A stretch of 64,000 bases of DNA from Rhizorhabdus phycosphaerae (GTDB lineage: Bacteria > Pseudomonadota > Alphaproteobacteria > Sphingomonadales > Sphingomonadaceae). Below the pieces are notes generated by a model. It was given only the letters and a program-made list of their open reading frames with translations, ran no database searches and had not been told where the DNA came from. Shown one piece after another: positions 1 through 8,536 of this stretch. Both the position numbers and the translations under genes were made by a program. The stretch lies in assembly GCF_011044255.1 (NCBI RefSeq), contig NZ_CP049107.1:2939501-3003500 (forward strand). The letters are read 5' to 3'. Numbering within the stretch: position 1 is the stretch's first letter; each line of letters starts with the position of its first letter.

Positions 1-1227
1 GAAGCCGGCCAGACCATAGTCGCTGTCATTGGCGATCGCGACCGCCTCGTCTTCGTCGCGATAGGGCAGGATCGACAGGACGGGGCCGAAAATCTCCTCG
101 CGCGCGATCGTCATGTCCGGGCGCACGTCGGCGAACACGGTCGGGCGCACATAATAGCCGGCGTCGAAGCCGTCGGGCCGGCCCTCGCCGCCCGCGACCA
201 GCGCGGCACCTTCTGAAATGCCGATGCCGATCAGATGCTGGACCTTGGCCCACTGCGCCTCGGACACGACCGGACCCATCGCGCCGGGCTGCTCCTCCTG
301 GCCGATTGGGATGGCGGCGGCGGTTTCGGCGGCGATCGCCTTGGCTTCCTCCATGCGGTCTGCGGGGACGAGCATGCGCGTCGGTGCGCTGCAGGTCTGG
401 CCGCTATTGTTCATCACCGCGCGCACGCCGCGCGCGATGGCGAGCGGGAAATCCGCGTCGGGCAGGACGATATTGGCGGACTTGCCGCCCAGTTCCTGAT
501 GCACGCGCTTGATCGTCGGCGCCGCCGCCTGCGCGACCGCGATGCCCCCGCGCGTCGATCCGGTAAACGACACCATGTCGACCTGCGGGTGCGACGACAG
601 CGCCGCCCCGGCGGTGGGGCCGTCGCCCTGGATCAGATTGAAGACGCCGGCAGGAACGCCCGCCTCCTCGATGATCTGCGCGATGATTTCGGCGGAATAG
701 GGGGAAATCTCGGACGGTTTCAGCACCATCGTGCAGCCGACCGCCAGCGCCGGCGCCACCTTGGCCGCGATCTGGTTGGCGGGCCAGTTCCACGGCGTGA
801 TCAGTCCGCACACCCCGATCGGCTCGCGGCAGAGCGTCAGCCGCCCGTCCTCGCGTTCGAAGCGGAAATGCTCGATCTCTTCATAGGCGGTGCGGAAGTG
901 GATCAGGCCCAGCGGGGCGTGGGCGGCCCTGGCCAGCATGCGGGGCGCGCCCATCTCTGCGCTGATCACGGCGGCGATCTCGTCGAGGCGGCGTTCGTAG
1001 ATGGCGACGATCGCGCCGAGCAGGTCGCGCCGGTCCTTGCGCGACAGATCGGCAAAGGCATCGAAGGCGCGTCTTGCGGCGCGAACCGCGCGGTCGACAT
1101 CCTCTGCGCCTGCCGCACCGATCCGGCCGATGCTGCGCTCGGTGCGCGGGTCGAGCACGTCGATCGTCTGGCCTGACAATGCCTCGACCCATTGCCCGTC
1201 GATGTAGAAGCGGCCCGACATCACCAT
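1..1227 (-). CDS. Aldehyde dehydrogenase, NAD(P)-dependent (C-terminus outside window)
   Basis: Oxidises an aldehyde to the acid using NAD(P). The reading frame is open for 409 codons from the ATG at 1227 to the window edge. It shows the cofactor loop VSFTGSTRGG, the LGGKSANIVL segment and the catalytic cysteine in NNSGQTCSAPTR. The last visible residues, NDSDYGLAGF, are the usual C-terminal-third ALDH motif, so only about 70 residues are missing. An in-frame ATG at 1221 is an alternative start. It lies 92 nt downstream of the acyl-CoA dehydrogenase gene on the same strand and is probably the last visible gene of the catabolic operon. The substrate cannot be told from sequence. Confidence 0.93.
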   Translation of the reverse strand, partial: MVMSGRFYIDGQWVEALSGQTIDVLDPRTERSIGRIGAAGAEDVDRAVRAARRAFDAFADLSRKDRRDLLGAIVAIYERRLDEIAAVISAEMGAPRMLARAAHAPLGLIHFRTAYEEIEHFRFEREDGRLTLCREPIGVCGLITPWNWPANQIAAKVAPALAVGCTMVLKPSEISPYSAEIIAQIIEEAGVPAGVFNLIQGDGPTAGAALSSHPQVDMVSFTGSTRGGIAVAQAAAPTIKRVHQELGGKSANIVLPDADFPLAIARGVRAVMNNSGQTCSAPTRMLVPADRMEEAKAIAAETAAAIPIGQEEQPGAMGPVVSEAQWAKVQHLIGIGISEGAALVAGGEGRPDGFDAGYYVRPTVFADVRPDMTIAREEIFGPVLSILPYRDEDEAVAIANDSDYGLAGF

Positions 1228-1319
1228 GGTTCAAAATCCTTCCGACAGTCGCCGCCATGGCACGCGATTGCTGCCGGGCGGTCAATCACCATCTGGATAG
1301 GGCCGGCAGGGCGCCCGCT

Positions 1320-2501
1320 TCAACGGGCGTCGCCGCGCGGCTCCCTCGGCAGGCCGAGTCCGCGTTCGGCGATGATGTTGCGCTGGATCTGGTTGGTCCC
1401 GCCATAGATGGTGTCGGCGCGGCTCGACAGATAGAGGTTGGTCAGCAGCGGGAAGGCATAGCCCGGCTCTTCAGACACCAGAGCCTCCTCGCCGAGGATG
1501 TCCATCGCGAGCTCGCCCAGCGCCTGATGCCAATTGGCCCAATAGACCTTCTGCGTCATCGCCTCGCGCGACAGGCTGTGCCCCTCGCCGGCGGACAAGG
1601 TGCGCAGCGCGGTGTAGCGCATGATCTTGAGCCCGGCATAGGCACGCGCGATGCGGTCGCGGATGATCGGATCGCGATTGCGGCCGGTCGCCTTCGCCGC
1701 CTCCACCACCGCCTCGAACTCGGCGACGAAGCTCATCTGCTGGCCGAGCGTGCCGACACCGCGCTCGAAGGCCAGCAGCCCCATCGCGACCTGCCAGCCA
1801 TTGCCGATCCCGCCGACGACATTGTCGCGGTGTGTCCGCGCCCCGTCGAAGAAGGTCTCGTTGAACTCGGCCTCGCCGTTCATCTGCCGGATCGGTCGCA
1901 GCGTGATGCCGGGCTGGCGGATCGGGAGCAGCAGGAAGGACAGGCCCTTGGGCCCGCGCGACCCTTCTTCGGTCCGGGCGAGGACGAAGATCCAGTCGGC
2001 ATATTGGGCAAGGCTGGTCCAGATCTTGTGCCCGTCCACGACCCATTCGTCGCCTTCGAGCCGTGCCCGCGTCCGCACATTGCCGAGGTCGGAGCCGGCA
2101 CCCGGCTCCGAATAGCCCTGCGCCCAATATTCCTCGCCGCGCGCGATCGGCGGCAGGAAGCGGGCCTTCTGCGCGTCCGACCCGAAGTGGATCAGGGTCG
2201 GGCCGGCCAGTTCGATGCCGATATGGCTCATCCGGCCGGGGGCGCCCGCGCGGGCATATTCCTCGGCGAAGATCACCTGCTCGGCCAGGCTCGCGCCCCG
2301 TCCGCCATGCGCCTTGGGCCAGCCGATCACGCTCCAGCCGGCGGCGGCGAGCGCCTTTTCCCAGGCACGGCGCTCGTCGGCCATCGCGCTGTGGCTCTTC
2401 AGGTTGCGGAGCATGGCGAAGGGGCCGTGCATCTGCGTGGCCAGCCAGTCGGCGGCCTCGCGGCGGAATGCTTCCTGTTCGGGCGTGAAGCCGAGGCGCA
2501 T
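1320..2501 (-). CDS. Acyl-CoA dehydrogenase (large-type subunit)
   Basis: FAD-dependent alpha,beta-dehydrogenation of an acyl-CoA. The 393-residue protein has the standard ACAD layout. The flavin/substrate segment GYSEPGAGSDLGNVRTRA is followed by the beta-domain stretch WVVDGHKIWTSLAQYADWIF, and the C-terminal FAD-binding signature YGGTNQIQRNIIAERGLG is present. Its ATG shares one base with the stop of the upstream acyl-CoA dehydrogenase (TAATG at 2499-2503), so the two are translationally coupled. Adjacent dissimilar ACAD pairs are known to form heteromeric enzymes for bulky CoA esters such as steroid side chains; that is an inference here. Confidence 0.93.
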   Translation of the reverse strand: MRLGFTPEQEAFRREAADWLATQMHGPFAMLRNLKSHSAMADERRAWEKALAAAGWSVIGWPKAHGGRGASLAEQVIFAEEYARAGAPGRMSHIGIELAGPTLIHFGSDAQKARFLPPIARGEEYWAQGYSEPGAGSDLGNVRTRARLEGDEWVVDGHKIWTSLAQYADWIFVLARTEEGSRGPKGLSFLLLPIRQPGITLRPIRQMNGEAEFNETFFDGARTHRDNVVGGIGNGWQVAMGLLAFERGVGTLGQQMSFVAEFEAVVEAAKATGRNRDPIIRDRIARAYAGLKIMRYTALRTLSAGEGHSLSREAMTQKVYWANWHQALGELAMDILGEEALVSEEPGYAFPLLTNLYLSSRADTIYGGTNQIQRNIIAERGLGLPREPRGDAR

Positions 2502-3550
2502 TATTGGTCCTCCTCGTCGAGACCGAGCATCGTGGCGAGCCGCGCGCGGCTTTCGGCCGGCGTGCCGAACAAAGTCGCGGATCCGCGCGCGCGCTTGAAG
2601 AAAAGGTGTGCGTCATGCTCCCAGGTGAAGCCCATGCCGCCATGGAGCTGGATCGTCCCGGCGGCACAGTCCTCGAAGGTCTCGATCGCGGTGAAATGGG
2701 CGATGGCGGCGGCGCTTGCCGTCTCGGCGCTCGCTTCGTCATGCGAGGCCGCAGCATAATAGACCGCCGACCGCGCGGCTTCGACCGCGATCATCATGTC
2801 GGCCATGCGGTGCTTGAGCGCCTGGAAGCTCCCGATGGGACGGCCGAACTGAATGCGCTGCTGGCTATAGTCGACCGTCGCGGCCAGCGCAGCGTCGGCG
2901 CCGCCGACACATTCGGCTGCCAGCGCTACGCGCGCTTCGTCGAGCGCAGTCTCGATTCCGCCAGGGTTCGCCATCGCCTCCACCGGGGTGCGGTCGAAAT
3001 ATACGCGGGCAAGCGGTCGGGTCAGGTCCATGCTCGTCAGCTTCTTGACGTTGAGCCCCTCGGTCGGGACCAGCAGTGCCTGCCCGCCGGCCATCACAAC
3101 CAGCAGGTCTGCGACATGGCCGAAGGCGACCAGCGCTTCGCCGCTCAGCGCACCGTCCTCAAGGCGCAGCGTGTCGCCATGTGCCACGGCGGCAATGCTG
3201 TCGCCGGACGAGATGGCGGCGGCATGGCGCGCGAGTTGTTCGTCGGATCCGCAGTGCCGAAGCGCGGCCAGAGCCGCGCCTATGCTGGTGAGGAAGGGCG
3301 AAGGGAAAAGCGCGCGGCCCATCTCCGTCGCCACCAGCGACAGTTCGACCAGACCGAGCCCAGCGCCGCCTTGTTCGGCTGGCAGGACGAGCGAGCCGAG
3401 ACCAAGCTCTGCCGTAATGGTGCGCCATTGCGCGCGGTCGAAACCGTCGGGATGGTCGATGGTCGCGCGGAGGGACGGGCGGAAATCCGCCATGATGCCG
3501 CGTGCGGTCTCGGCGATCATCTCCTGTTCTTGGGTCAGGGCGAATTGCAT
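2501..3550 (-). CDS. Acyl-CoA dehydrogenase (small-type subunit)
   Basis: A second acyl-CoA dehydrogenase of 349 residues, starting MQFALTQEQEMIAETARG. The C-terminal ACAD signature is IQLHGGMGFTWEHDAHLFFK. It is shorter than its neighbour and its middle flavin region is degenerate (no GxSEPxAGSD motif), which fits the non-catalytic or FAD-poor partner of a heteromeric ACAD. The open frame extends upstream through the transporter gene, but this start is preferred because the ATG at 3550 overlaps the transporter stop by one base and matches the family N-terminus. It belongs to the minus-strand catabolic operon. Confidence 0.91.
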   Translation of the reverse strand: MQFALTQEQEMIAETARGIMADFRPSLRATIDHPDGFDRAQWRTITAELGLGSLVLPAEQGGAGLGLVELSLVATEMGRALFPSPFLTSIGAALAALRHCGSDEQLARHAAAISSGDSIAAVAHGDTLRLEDGALSGEALVAFGHVADLLVVMAGGQALLVPTEGLNVKKLTSMDLTRPLARVYFDRTPVEAMANPGGIETALDEARVALAAECVGGADAALAATVDYSQQRIQFGRPIGSFQALKHRMADMMIAVEAARSAVYYAAASHDEASAETASAAAIAHFTAIETFEDCAAGTIQLHGGMGFTWEHDAHLFFKRARGSATLFGTPAESRARLATMLGLDEEDQ

Positions 3551-4842
3551 CAGGCGTGTCCGTTGGAAAAGCGTTCGGCAAGGTCGGTTCGCGCGCGATC
3601 GACCGCGTGGGAGGCGCACCAGACGGCGATGGCCGCCGGCAGGCCGGTCAGGATGCACAGCGTCATCGCCAGACGTAGCCCGTCGGCATCGCCTGCACCG
3701 ATGAGGTCGCTCAGCGCACCGACTACATAGGGGCCGAACACCATCGCGATGAAGGTCGTCACGAAGGTGAACAAGGCAGTCGAGGTTGCGCGGATCGTCG
3801 GCGGCAGCATGTTCTGCAGCGCGGTCAGGACGCCGACCGACCAGCCCCCGCCGAGCAGACCCGAGGGGATGGCGACGAGCGTCGCGACTTCGATGCTGGG
3901 CGACCAGGTCACGCACAGGATCGCGACGGTTGCGGCAAACAGCGAGAGCCCGGCGAGACGCAGCGGCCAGCGATGATTGCGCTTCACCAGCCGGTCCGAC
4001 AGCGCGCCGAACAGCAAGGCTCCGACCAGCCCGGCCGGCCCGAAGGCGAGGCCGAAGCGGGCGCTGGCCTCGGCGGCCGGGATGTCGAAACTGCGGGCGA
4101 ACAGCGCCGGCCCCCACATGCCGAAGGCGTATCCGGAGAAGCTGCCGAAGGCCATGCCGAGATTGGCGAGGACATAGGCGGGCTGGGCCCACAGCGCGCG
4201 CAGGACGATCGGCAGGCGAACGGCCGCGGCCGGTGCAAAGCTTCGGGCGGGCTCGCTTACGGTCAGCCGCAGCAGTACCGCCATCACGATGCCGAAGAGG
4301 CCGAGCGCCACGAAGGCTGCGCGCCAGCCACCCAGCAGGTGCGCAATCGCCGGGCCGCCGGCATAGCCGCCGAGCTGGCCCAAGAAGATGCCGAGCGCCA
4401 ATATCCCGAACGCCGATCCGCGCCGCTCGGGCGGGAAGCGGTCGGCGAGCAGCGAATAGGCCGGCGCGACGAAGGAGGCTTCGCCGATGCCGACGCCGAC
4501 GCGCATCAGGGCGAGGGTCCAGCCGTCCTGGGCCAGGCCCGATAGCAAGGTGAACAGCGACCACAAAGCGCAGCCGACGGCGAGGATGGTGACACGGTGG
4601 CGGCGGTCGGCAAGGCGGGCGATCGGGATCGCCGCGACGGTGAACAGCAACGCGAAGGCCGGGCCCATCAAAAGACCGAGAAAGGCGTCCGACAGGCCGA
4701 AGCTGGCTTTGATCGGATCGCCCAAGCTGGTGATCAGATAGCGATCGGCATAGCTGAGCGTATAGACCGTGGTGAGCAGCAGCAGCGCATACCATGCCGT
4801 GCCGCCCGCCCGCGCCTGCCCCTCCATGCCCGGCCTTTCCAT
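3550..4842 (-). CDS. MFS transporter
   Basis: A major facilitator superfamily permease of 430 residues with about twelve hydrophobic segments. The loop LADRRHRVTILAVG between helices 2 and 3 is the MFS signature region, and an MGPAFALLF segment precedes it. It most resembles the spinster/hexuronate-like MFS proteins often found in sphingomonad catabolic clusters. Start and stop each overlap the neighbouring genes by one base (TGATG at 4840-4844 and at 3548-3552). It probably imports the pathway substrate or exports an intermediate. An internal ATG at 4826 is an alternative start. Confidence 0.92.
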   Translation of the reverse strand: MERPGMEGQARAGGTAWYALLLLTTVYTLSYADRYLITSLGDPIKASFGLSDAFLGLLMGPAFALLFTVAAIPIARLADRRHRVTILAVGCALWSLFTLLSGLAQDGWTLALMRVGVGIGEASFVAPAYSLLADRFPPERRGSAFGILALGIFLGQLGGYAGGPAIAHLLGGWRAAFVALGLFGIVMAVLLRLTVSEPARSFAPAAAVRLPIVLRALWAQPAYVLANLGMAFGSFSGYAFGMWGPALFARSFDIPAAEASARFGLAFGPAGLVGALLFGALSDRLVKRNHRWPLRLAGLSLFAATVAILCVTWSPSIEVATLVAIPSGLLGGGWSVGVLTALQNMLPPTIRATSTALFTFVTTFIAMVFGPYVVGALSDLIGAGDADGLRLAMTLCILTGLPAAIAVWCASHAVDRARTDLAERFSNGHA

Positions 4843-5954
4843 CAGGCGCGCTTCTGGCCGGGCTGCTCGTTCTGTTCGGCGTAGAATTGCTTGTAATAGC
4901 GGCGATAGCGGATGATCGGCCCGTCCCCGTCGCAGATGATCGCGTCGTGCAGATAGGCCTGCCGGTCCCAGATGACCTTGTCCTGGTCGAACTGCTTGCA
5001 GATGTCGCGGATCAGCGCGCGGGCAAGACCCGCCCCCGGACCCTCGGCCTGACTGCGCGGCTGGGTGAAGGCGAAGCGCGCATGGACGCAGTCACGATCG
5101 ATCGGTGTGATCGCCGCCACCAGCAGCGTCTCGGAGATGCCCTCGAAGCGGGTATAGGCTTGGCCCGGCCCGTTCTGGCCGTTGACGATCCGCCCGTCGA
5201 CCTCGCCTGCGGGCGTGCCCATCTTGGCCGACACGATGCCCGAGCGGCGATGGCCGTCCCAGTGGATCTCCGCATCGGGGAAATTGGCGGTGCCGTGGAC
5301 GAACTGGAAATGGGCACTGTCGACGCCATTCTCGGCCATCGACTGGAGCGGCGCATAGACGTGCCATTCGTGGCGTTGATAGGGGGTCCAGTCCGGATCG
5401 CTCGTCTCCGGATAATGGTCGAGTTCCCATTTCGGGGCCTCGCCAAAGGGGTGATACCAGGTCCAGATGAAGCCATTGGCTTCCTCGATGACCCATTGAT
5501 GCGCGCAGGGGCGCTTTACCTGCGGCGGGATGGCGCGGGCATAGGGGATGTCCTTGACGCTGCCGTCGCCGTCATAGCGCCAGGCGTGGAATGGGCATTC
5601 GAGCAGATTGCCGTTCACGCGTCCGCCATAGCCCATATGGGCGCCGAGATGCTTGCAATAGGCGTCGAGCAGCCGCGCCTTGCCGTCTTCGCCGCGCCAC
5701 AGCGCCAGCTCGCGCCCGAAATAGCGGACGGGCTTGACCTGGCCCGGCGCCAACTCGTCCGAATAGGCGACCGCGAACCAGCCGAGCGGGAAGGGCAGGT
5801 CGATGCCGCGCTCGTCGGCGCTGGGCCGGTTGCGGACCTCGGCGACGCGCCACTGCTGCAGCGCCTCGCCCTTCAGTTCGGAAAGCATCTGCCACACCGC
5901 GACGGGGGCGGTGCGGGCGTCGGTCGCGGTGGAGGCGGTCTGGCTGTCGGTCAT
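4842..5954 (-). CDS. Rieske-type non-haem iron oxygenase, alpha subunit (KshA-like)
   Basis: The terminal oxygenase of a ring-hydroxylating or ketosteroid-hydroxylase type system. The Rieske [2Fe-2S] ligands are in YCKHLGAHMG and LLECPFHAW (CxH...CxxH). The mononuclear iron ligands are in ENGVDSAHFQFVHG (D-x2-H-x4-H). The single-subunit C-terminal part resembles KshA more than benzoate-type dioxygenases. The start at 5954 (MTDSQTAS...) has a GAGGAGCG ribosome-binding site; the frame is open further upstream to 6041 without support. No reductase or ferredoxin gene is visible nearby, so the electron donor must be encoded elsewhere. Confidence 0.93.
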   Translation of the reverse strand: MTDSQTASTATDARTAPVAVWQMLSELKGEALQQWRVAEVRNRPSADERGIDLPFPLGWFAVAYSDELAPGQVKPVRYFGRELALWRGEDGKARLLDAYCKHLGAHMGYGGRVNGNLLECPFHAWRYDGDGSVKDIPYARAIPPQVKRPCAHQWVIEEANGFIWTWYHPFGEAPKWELDHYPETSDPDWTPYQRHEWHVYAPLQSMAENGVDSAHFQFVHGTANFPDAEIHWDGHRRSGIVSAKMGTPAGEVDGRIVNGQNGPGQAYTRFEGISETLLVAAITPIDRDCVHARFAFTQPRSQAEGPGAGLARALIRDICKQFDQDKVIWDRQAYLHDAIICDGDGPIIRYRRYYKQFYAEQNEQPGQKRA

Positions 5955-5964
5955 CGGACGCTCC

Positions 5965-6834
5965 TCAATCGAGTTGGAAGACGCGGCGGGCGTTTTCGTG
6001 CAGGAATTTGGGCCAGACATGGTCCTTGAACGGGACCGCATCCATGTCGGTGAAGATGCGCTCCAGGCTCAGGCCCATCGGAAAATAGCCGGCGTAGAGG
6101 ATCTTGTCGGCGCCGCGCGTGTTGGCGAAATCGATGATCGCCTTCGGGTAGTGCTTCGGCGCGAAGGCGCTCGTCGAATAATAGAGGTTGGGATATTTGA
6201 GCATCAGCTTGACCGCCAGCTCCTCCCAGGGCTCCGCCCCGTGGCGCATGACGAACTTGAGCTCGGGGAAGAAGTAGCAGACCTCGTCGACCAGCTCGAC
6301 ATGCTGCGGCGCCATCGGCACGCGCGGCCCGGGTACGCCGACATTGACGAGCACCGGAATGTCGAGCTCGCAGGCGGTGGTGTAGACCGGCCACATCCTT
6401 TTGTCGTTGATCGGCACCTGCGGCACGCAGCCACAGGGAAAGACGCTGATGGCCTTGATGCCGACCTCGGCATGGGCGCGGCGGATCGCGCGGATCACGT
6501 CGACGCCGCCATTGGGATCGACCGGCATGTCGAAGAAGAAGCGGTCGGCGAAGCGATCGCGCACGATGTCGTTGAGCGGCGACCCCTCGACATAGCCGAT
6601 GAGCGCCTTGGCGATGCCGAAGCGGTCCATCTCCGAAACCGTCCAGCCGGGCAGGTCGTCGATCCCGTCGGCATTGGGAATGTTGCGGAACATATATTGC
6701 GCCGGCATCGAGAATTGCGACAGGCTCTCCTTGTCGCGCAGCAGCGGCTTGAAGAAGTTGAACCAGTCGGAGCGGTCCTCCTTCAGGGGCACGCCCAGCA
6801 TCGTGTCGATGACCGGAATGTCGCGGGGTCGCAT
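5965..6834 (-). CDS. Amidohydrolase_2-fold protein lacking canonical metal ligands
   Basis: A 289-residue TIM-barrel protein of the amidohydrolase 2 / ACMS decarboxylase superfamily, starting MRPRDIPVIDTMLGVP with a GGAGAGG site upstream. The N-terminal HxH metal motif of the family is replaced by DTMLG, and the usual GSDxP near the C-terminus reads LYAGYFPMG. RHGAEPWEELAVKL is retained. It may be a metal-independent hydrolase or lyase, or a non-catalytic paralogue. It lies 10 nt upstream of the Rieske oxygenase and 20 nt downstream of the acyl-CoA synthetase in the same operon. Confidence 0.85.
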   Translation of the reverse strand: MRPRDIPVIDTMLGVPLKEDRSDWFNFFKPLLRDKESLSQFSMPAQYMFRNIPNADGIDDLPGWTVSEMDRFGIAKALIGYVEGSPLNDIVRDRFADRFFFDMPVDPNGGVDVIRAIRRAHAEVGIKAISVFPCGCVPQVPINDKRMWPVYTTACELDIPVLVNVGVPGPRVPMAPQHVELVDEVCYFFPELKFVMRHGAEPWEELAVKLMLKYPNLYYSTSAFAPKHYPKAIIDFANTRGADKILYAGYFPMGLSLERIFTDMDAVPFKDHVWPKFLHENARRVFQLD

Positions 6835-6854
6835 GGGGCCTCTCCTGTTTTCGT

Positions 6855-8477
6855 TTAGGCGTGGGCGGCGCGGAGCGCGCGCTTGTCGACCTTGCCCAGC
6901 GCGTTGCGCGGCAGGCCCTCGGCGGTCGTGAAGATCTCGGTCGGTATCTTGTAGTCGGCGATCCGGCCCGACAGGCTCTGGCGCACCTGGTCGGGATCGA
7001 CCGTCGCGCCGTCGCGGCCGCGCACGATCGCCACGAGCCGCTCGCCCAGCCGCTCGTGCGGCAGGCCGTAGGCGGCCGCCTCGACGATGTCGGGATGATG
7101 CTGCAACGCGGCCTCGACTTCGGCGCAATAGATGTTCTCGCCGCCGCACAGGACCATGTCGGTGAGCCGGTCGAGGATGGTGAGATTGCCGAGGTCGTCG
7201 AGCGCGCCGACGTCGCCGGTGTGGAACCATCCGTCGACGATCGCGCGTTCGGTGGCGGCAGTGTCGTTCCAGTATCCGGACATGACCATCGGGCCGCGAA
7301 CGAGGATCTGGCCGGCACCGCCCACCGGCTGGTCATTGCCATCGGCATCGACGATGCGGACCTCGGCGAGCGGCAGCACGCGTCCCGCCGCGCGGGGATG
7401 GGCGAGATAATCGGCGCCGGTGTGCATCGCCACCGCTCCGGCGGTCTCGGTCGATCCGAAGCCGGTGCCGACGATCGCGCGCGGAAAGGCCTCGACCACC
7501 GCGTTGAGCAGATTGATCGGCTGGGCCTGGCCGCCGGTCGACACCGACACGAGCGAGTCCAGCGCGGCGCCGAGCCGGGCCTTGGTGTGGACCAGATCCC
7601 AGATCATCGCGGGCGAACCCGACACGCTGTTGATCTTCTCGCGCTCGATCAGCCCGACGATGGCCTCGGGTTCCCAGCGGGCGGCGACGACCAGGCGTCC
7701 GCCGGATGCGAGGGCCGACAGGAAGGTCGCATGGCACCCGCTGACATGGAACAGCGGGAAGGCGAGCAGGGTCGTCTGCTGTGGGCGGGGGGCGCTTAGC
7801 GCATCCGGCCCGAAATGGCGGAGCGCGATGATGGCACCGGCCATCTGCGCGAGCAGCAGCCCGGTGAGCGCTGCGCGGTGCGACAGGGTCGCGCCCTTCG
7901 AGCGACCGGTGGTGCCCGATGTGAACAGGATCATCGCCGGTTCGTCGGGGCCGGCGGACGGACGCGGCAGCGCCGGGCCGCCCGCGCCGCCATCGATCTG
8001 GGGCACGAGGCAGGGCGTCGCGTCGCCGAGCATCGCGTCTCGGCGTTCGTCGACCAGGGTGAGGCGCGCGCCGACCAGATCTATCGTTGCGAGCATCTCG
8101 GAGGCGCTGCCCCGGCTGTTGACCAGCGCCGGTATGGCTCCGACAGCGATGGCGGCGAGGAAGGCGATCATCCAGTCGGGGCTGTTACGCATGGCAATGG
8201 CGACCCGGTCGCCTGCTGCGATGCCACGGTCCGAAAGCAGGCGCGCAAGCCGGCCCGCCGCCGCTTCGACGTCGCCGTAAGTCAGCCGCCGGTCGCCATC
8301 GACGATGAACTCGCGATCGCGAAAATGCGCGAGATTGTCGAGCAGCACGCCGAGATTGGTCTCGGCGCGCCGGAAGCCGCGCATCGCATGGCTGCCGACG
8401 GTGACGTCGATCAGCTCGAAGGGCGCCCCGGCAGATGTCAGCATCTGCACGAGATTATCGTTCGGTTCAGCCAACAT
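6855..8477 (-). CDS. AMP-dependent acyl-CoA synthetase/ligase
   Basis: Activates a carboxylic acid to its CoA ester via an acyl-adenylate. The 540-residue ANL-superfamily protein has the P-loop ILFTSGTTGRSKGATLSH. The adenylate motif is WFHTGDVGALDDLGNLTILD and the hinge/CoA region is TDMVLCGGENIYCAEVEAAL. The catalytic lysine is in PRNALGKVDKRAL at the C-terminus. It is the first gene of the minus-strand catabolic operon. Its ATG lies 37 nt downstream of the palindrome at 8514-8527, a candidate TetR operator. The substrate is probably an aliphatic or cyclic acid from the same pathway; specificity is not readable. Confidence 0.94.
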   Translation of the reverse strand: MLAEPNDNLVQMLTSAGAPFELIDVTVGSHAMRGFRRAETNLGVLLDNLAHFRDREFIVDGDRRLTYGDVEAAAGRLARLLSDRGIAAGDRVAIAMRNSPDWMIAFLAAIAVGAIPALVNSRGSASEMLATIDLVGARLTLVDERRDAMLGDATPCLVPQIDGGAGGPALPRPSAGPDEPAMILFTSGTTGRSKGATLSHRAALTGLLLAQMAGAIIALRHFGPDALSAPRPQQTTLLAFPLFHVSGCHATFLSALASGGRLVVAARWEPEAIVGLIEREKINSVSGSPAMIWDLVHTKARLGAALDSLVSVSTGGQAQPINLLNAVVEAFPRAIVGTGFGSTETAGAVAMHTGADYLAHPRAAGRVLPLAEVRIVDADGNDQPVGGAGQILVRGPMVMSGYWNDTAATERAIVDGWFHTGDVGALDDLGNLTILDRLTDMVLCGGENIYCAEVEAALQHHPDIVEAAAYGLPHERLGERLVAIVRGRDGATVDPDQVRQSLSGRIADYKIPTEIFTTAEGLPRNALGKVDKRALRAAHA

Positions 8478-8513
8478 CCTCTCCTTGGCCCTGAGGGCTC
8501 GATATTAGTTATT

Positions 8514-8527
8514 TGGACTATAGTCCA
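8514..8527. promoter_or_regulatory. Candidate TetR operator, copy 1 (TGGACTATAGTCCA)
   Basis: A perfect 14-bp palindrome in the 59-nt gap between the tetR stop and the acyl-CoA synthetase start. It shares the half-sites TGGAC-N4-GTCCA with the element at 9272-9285 in front of tetR. Its position, 37 nt before the first operon gene, suits repression of the seven-gene operon. Confidence 0.7.
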
Positions 8528-8536
8528 TAAAAATTG

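Noticed and set aside
4842-6041. Longer start (6041) for the Rieske oxygenase
   Set aside because: The extra residues are low-complexity and cover the end of the amidohydrolase gene; ATG 5954 has a strong ribosome-binding site.
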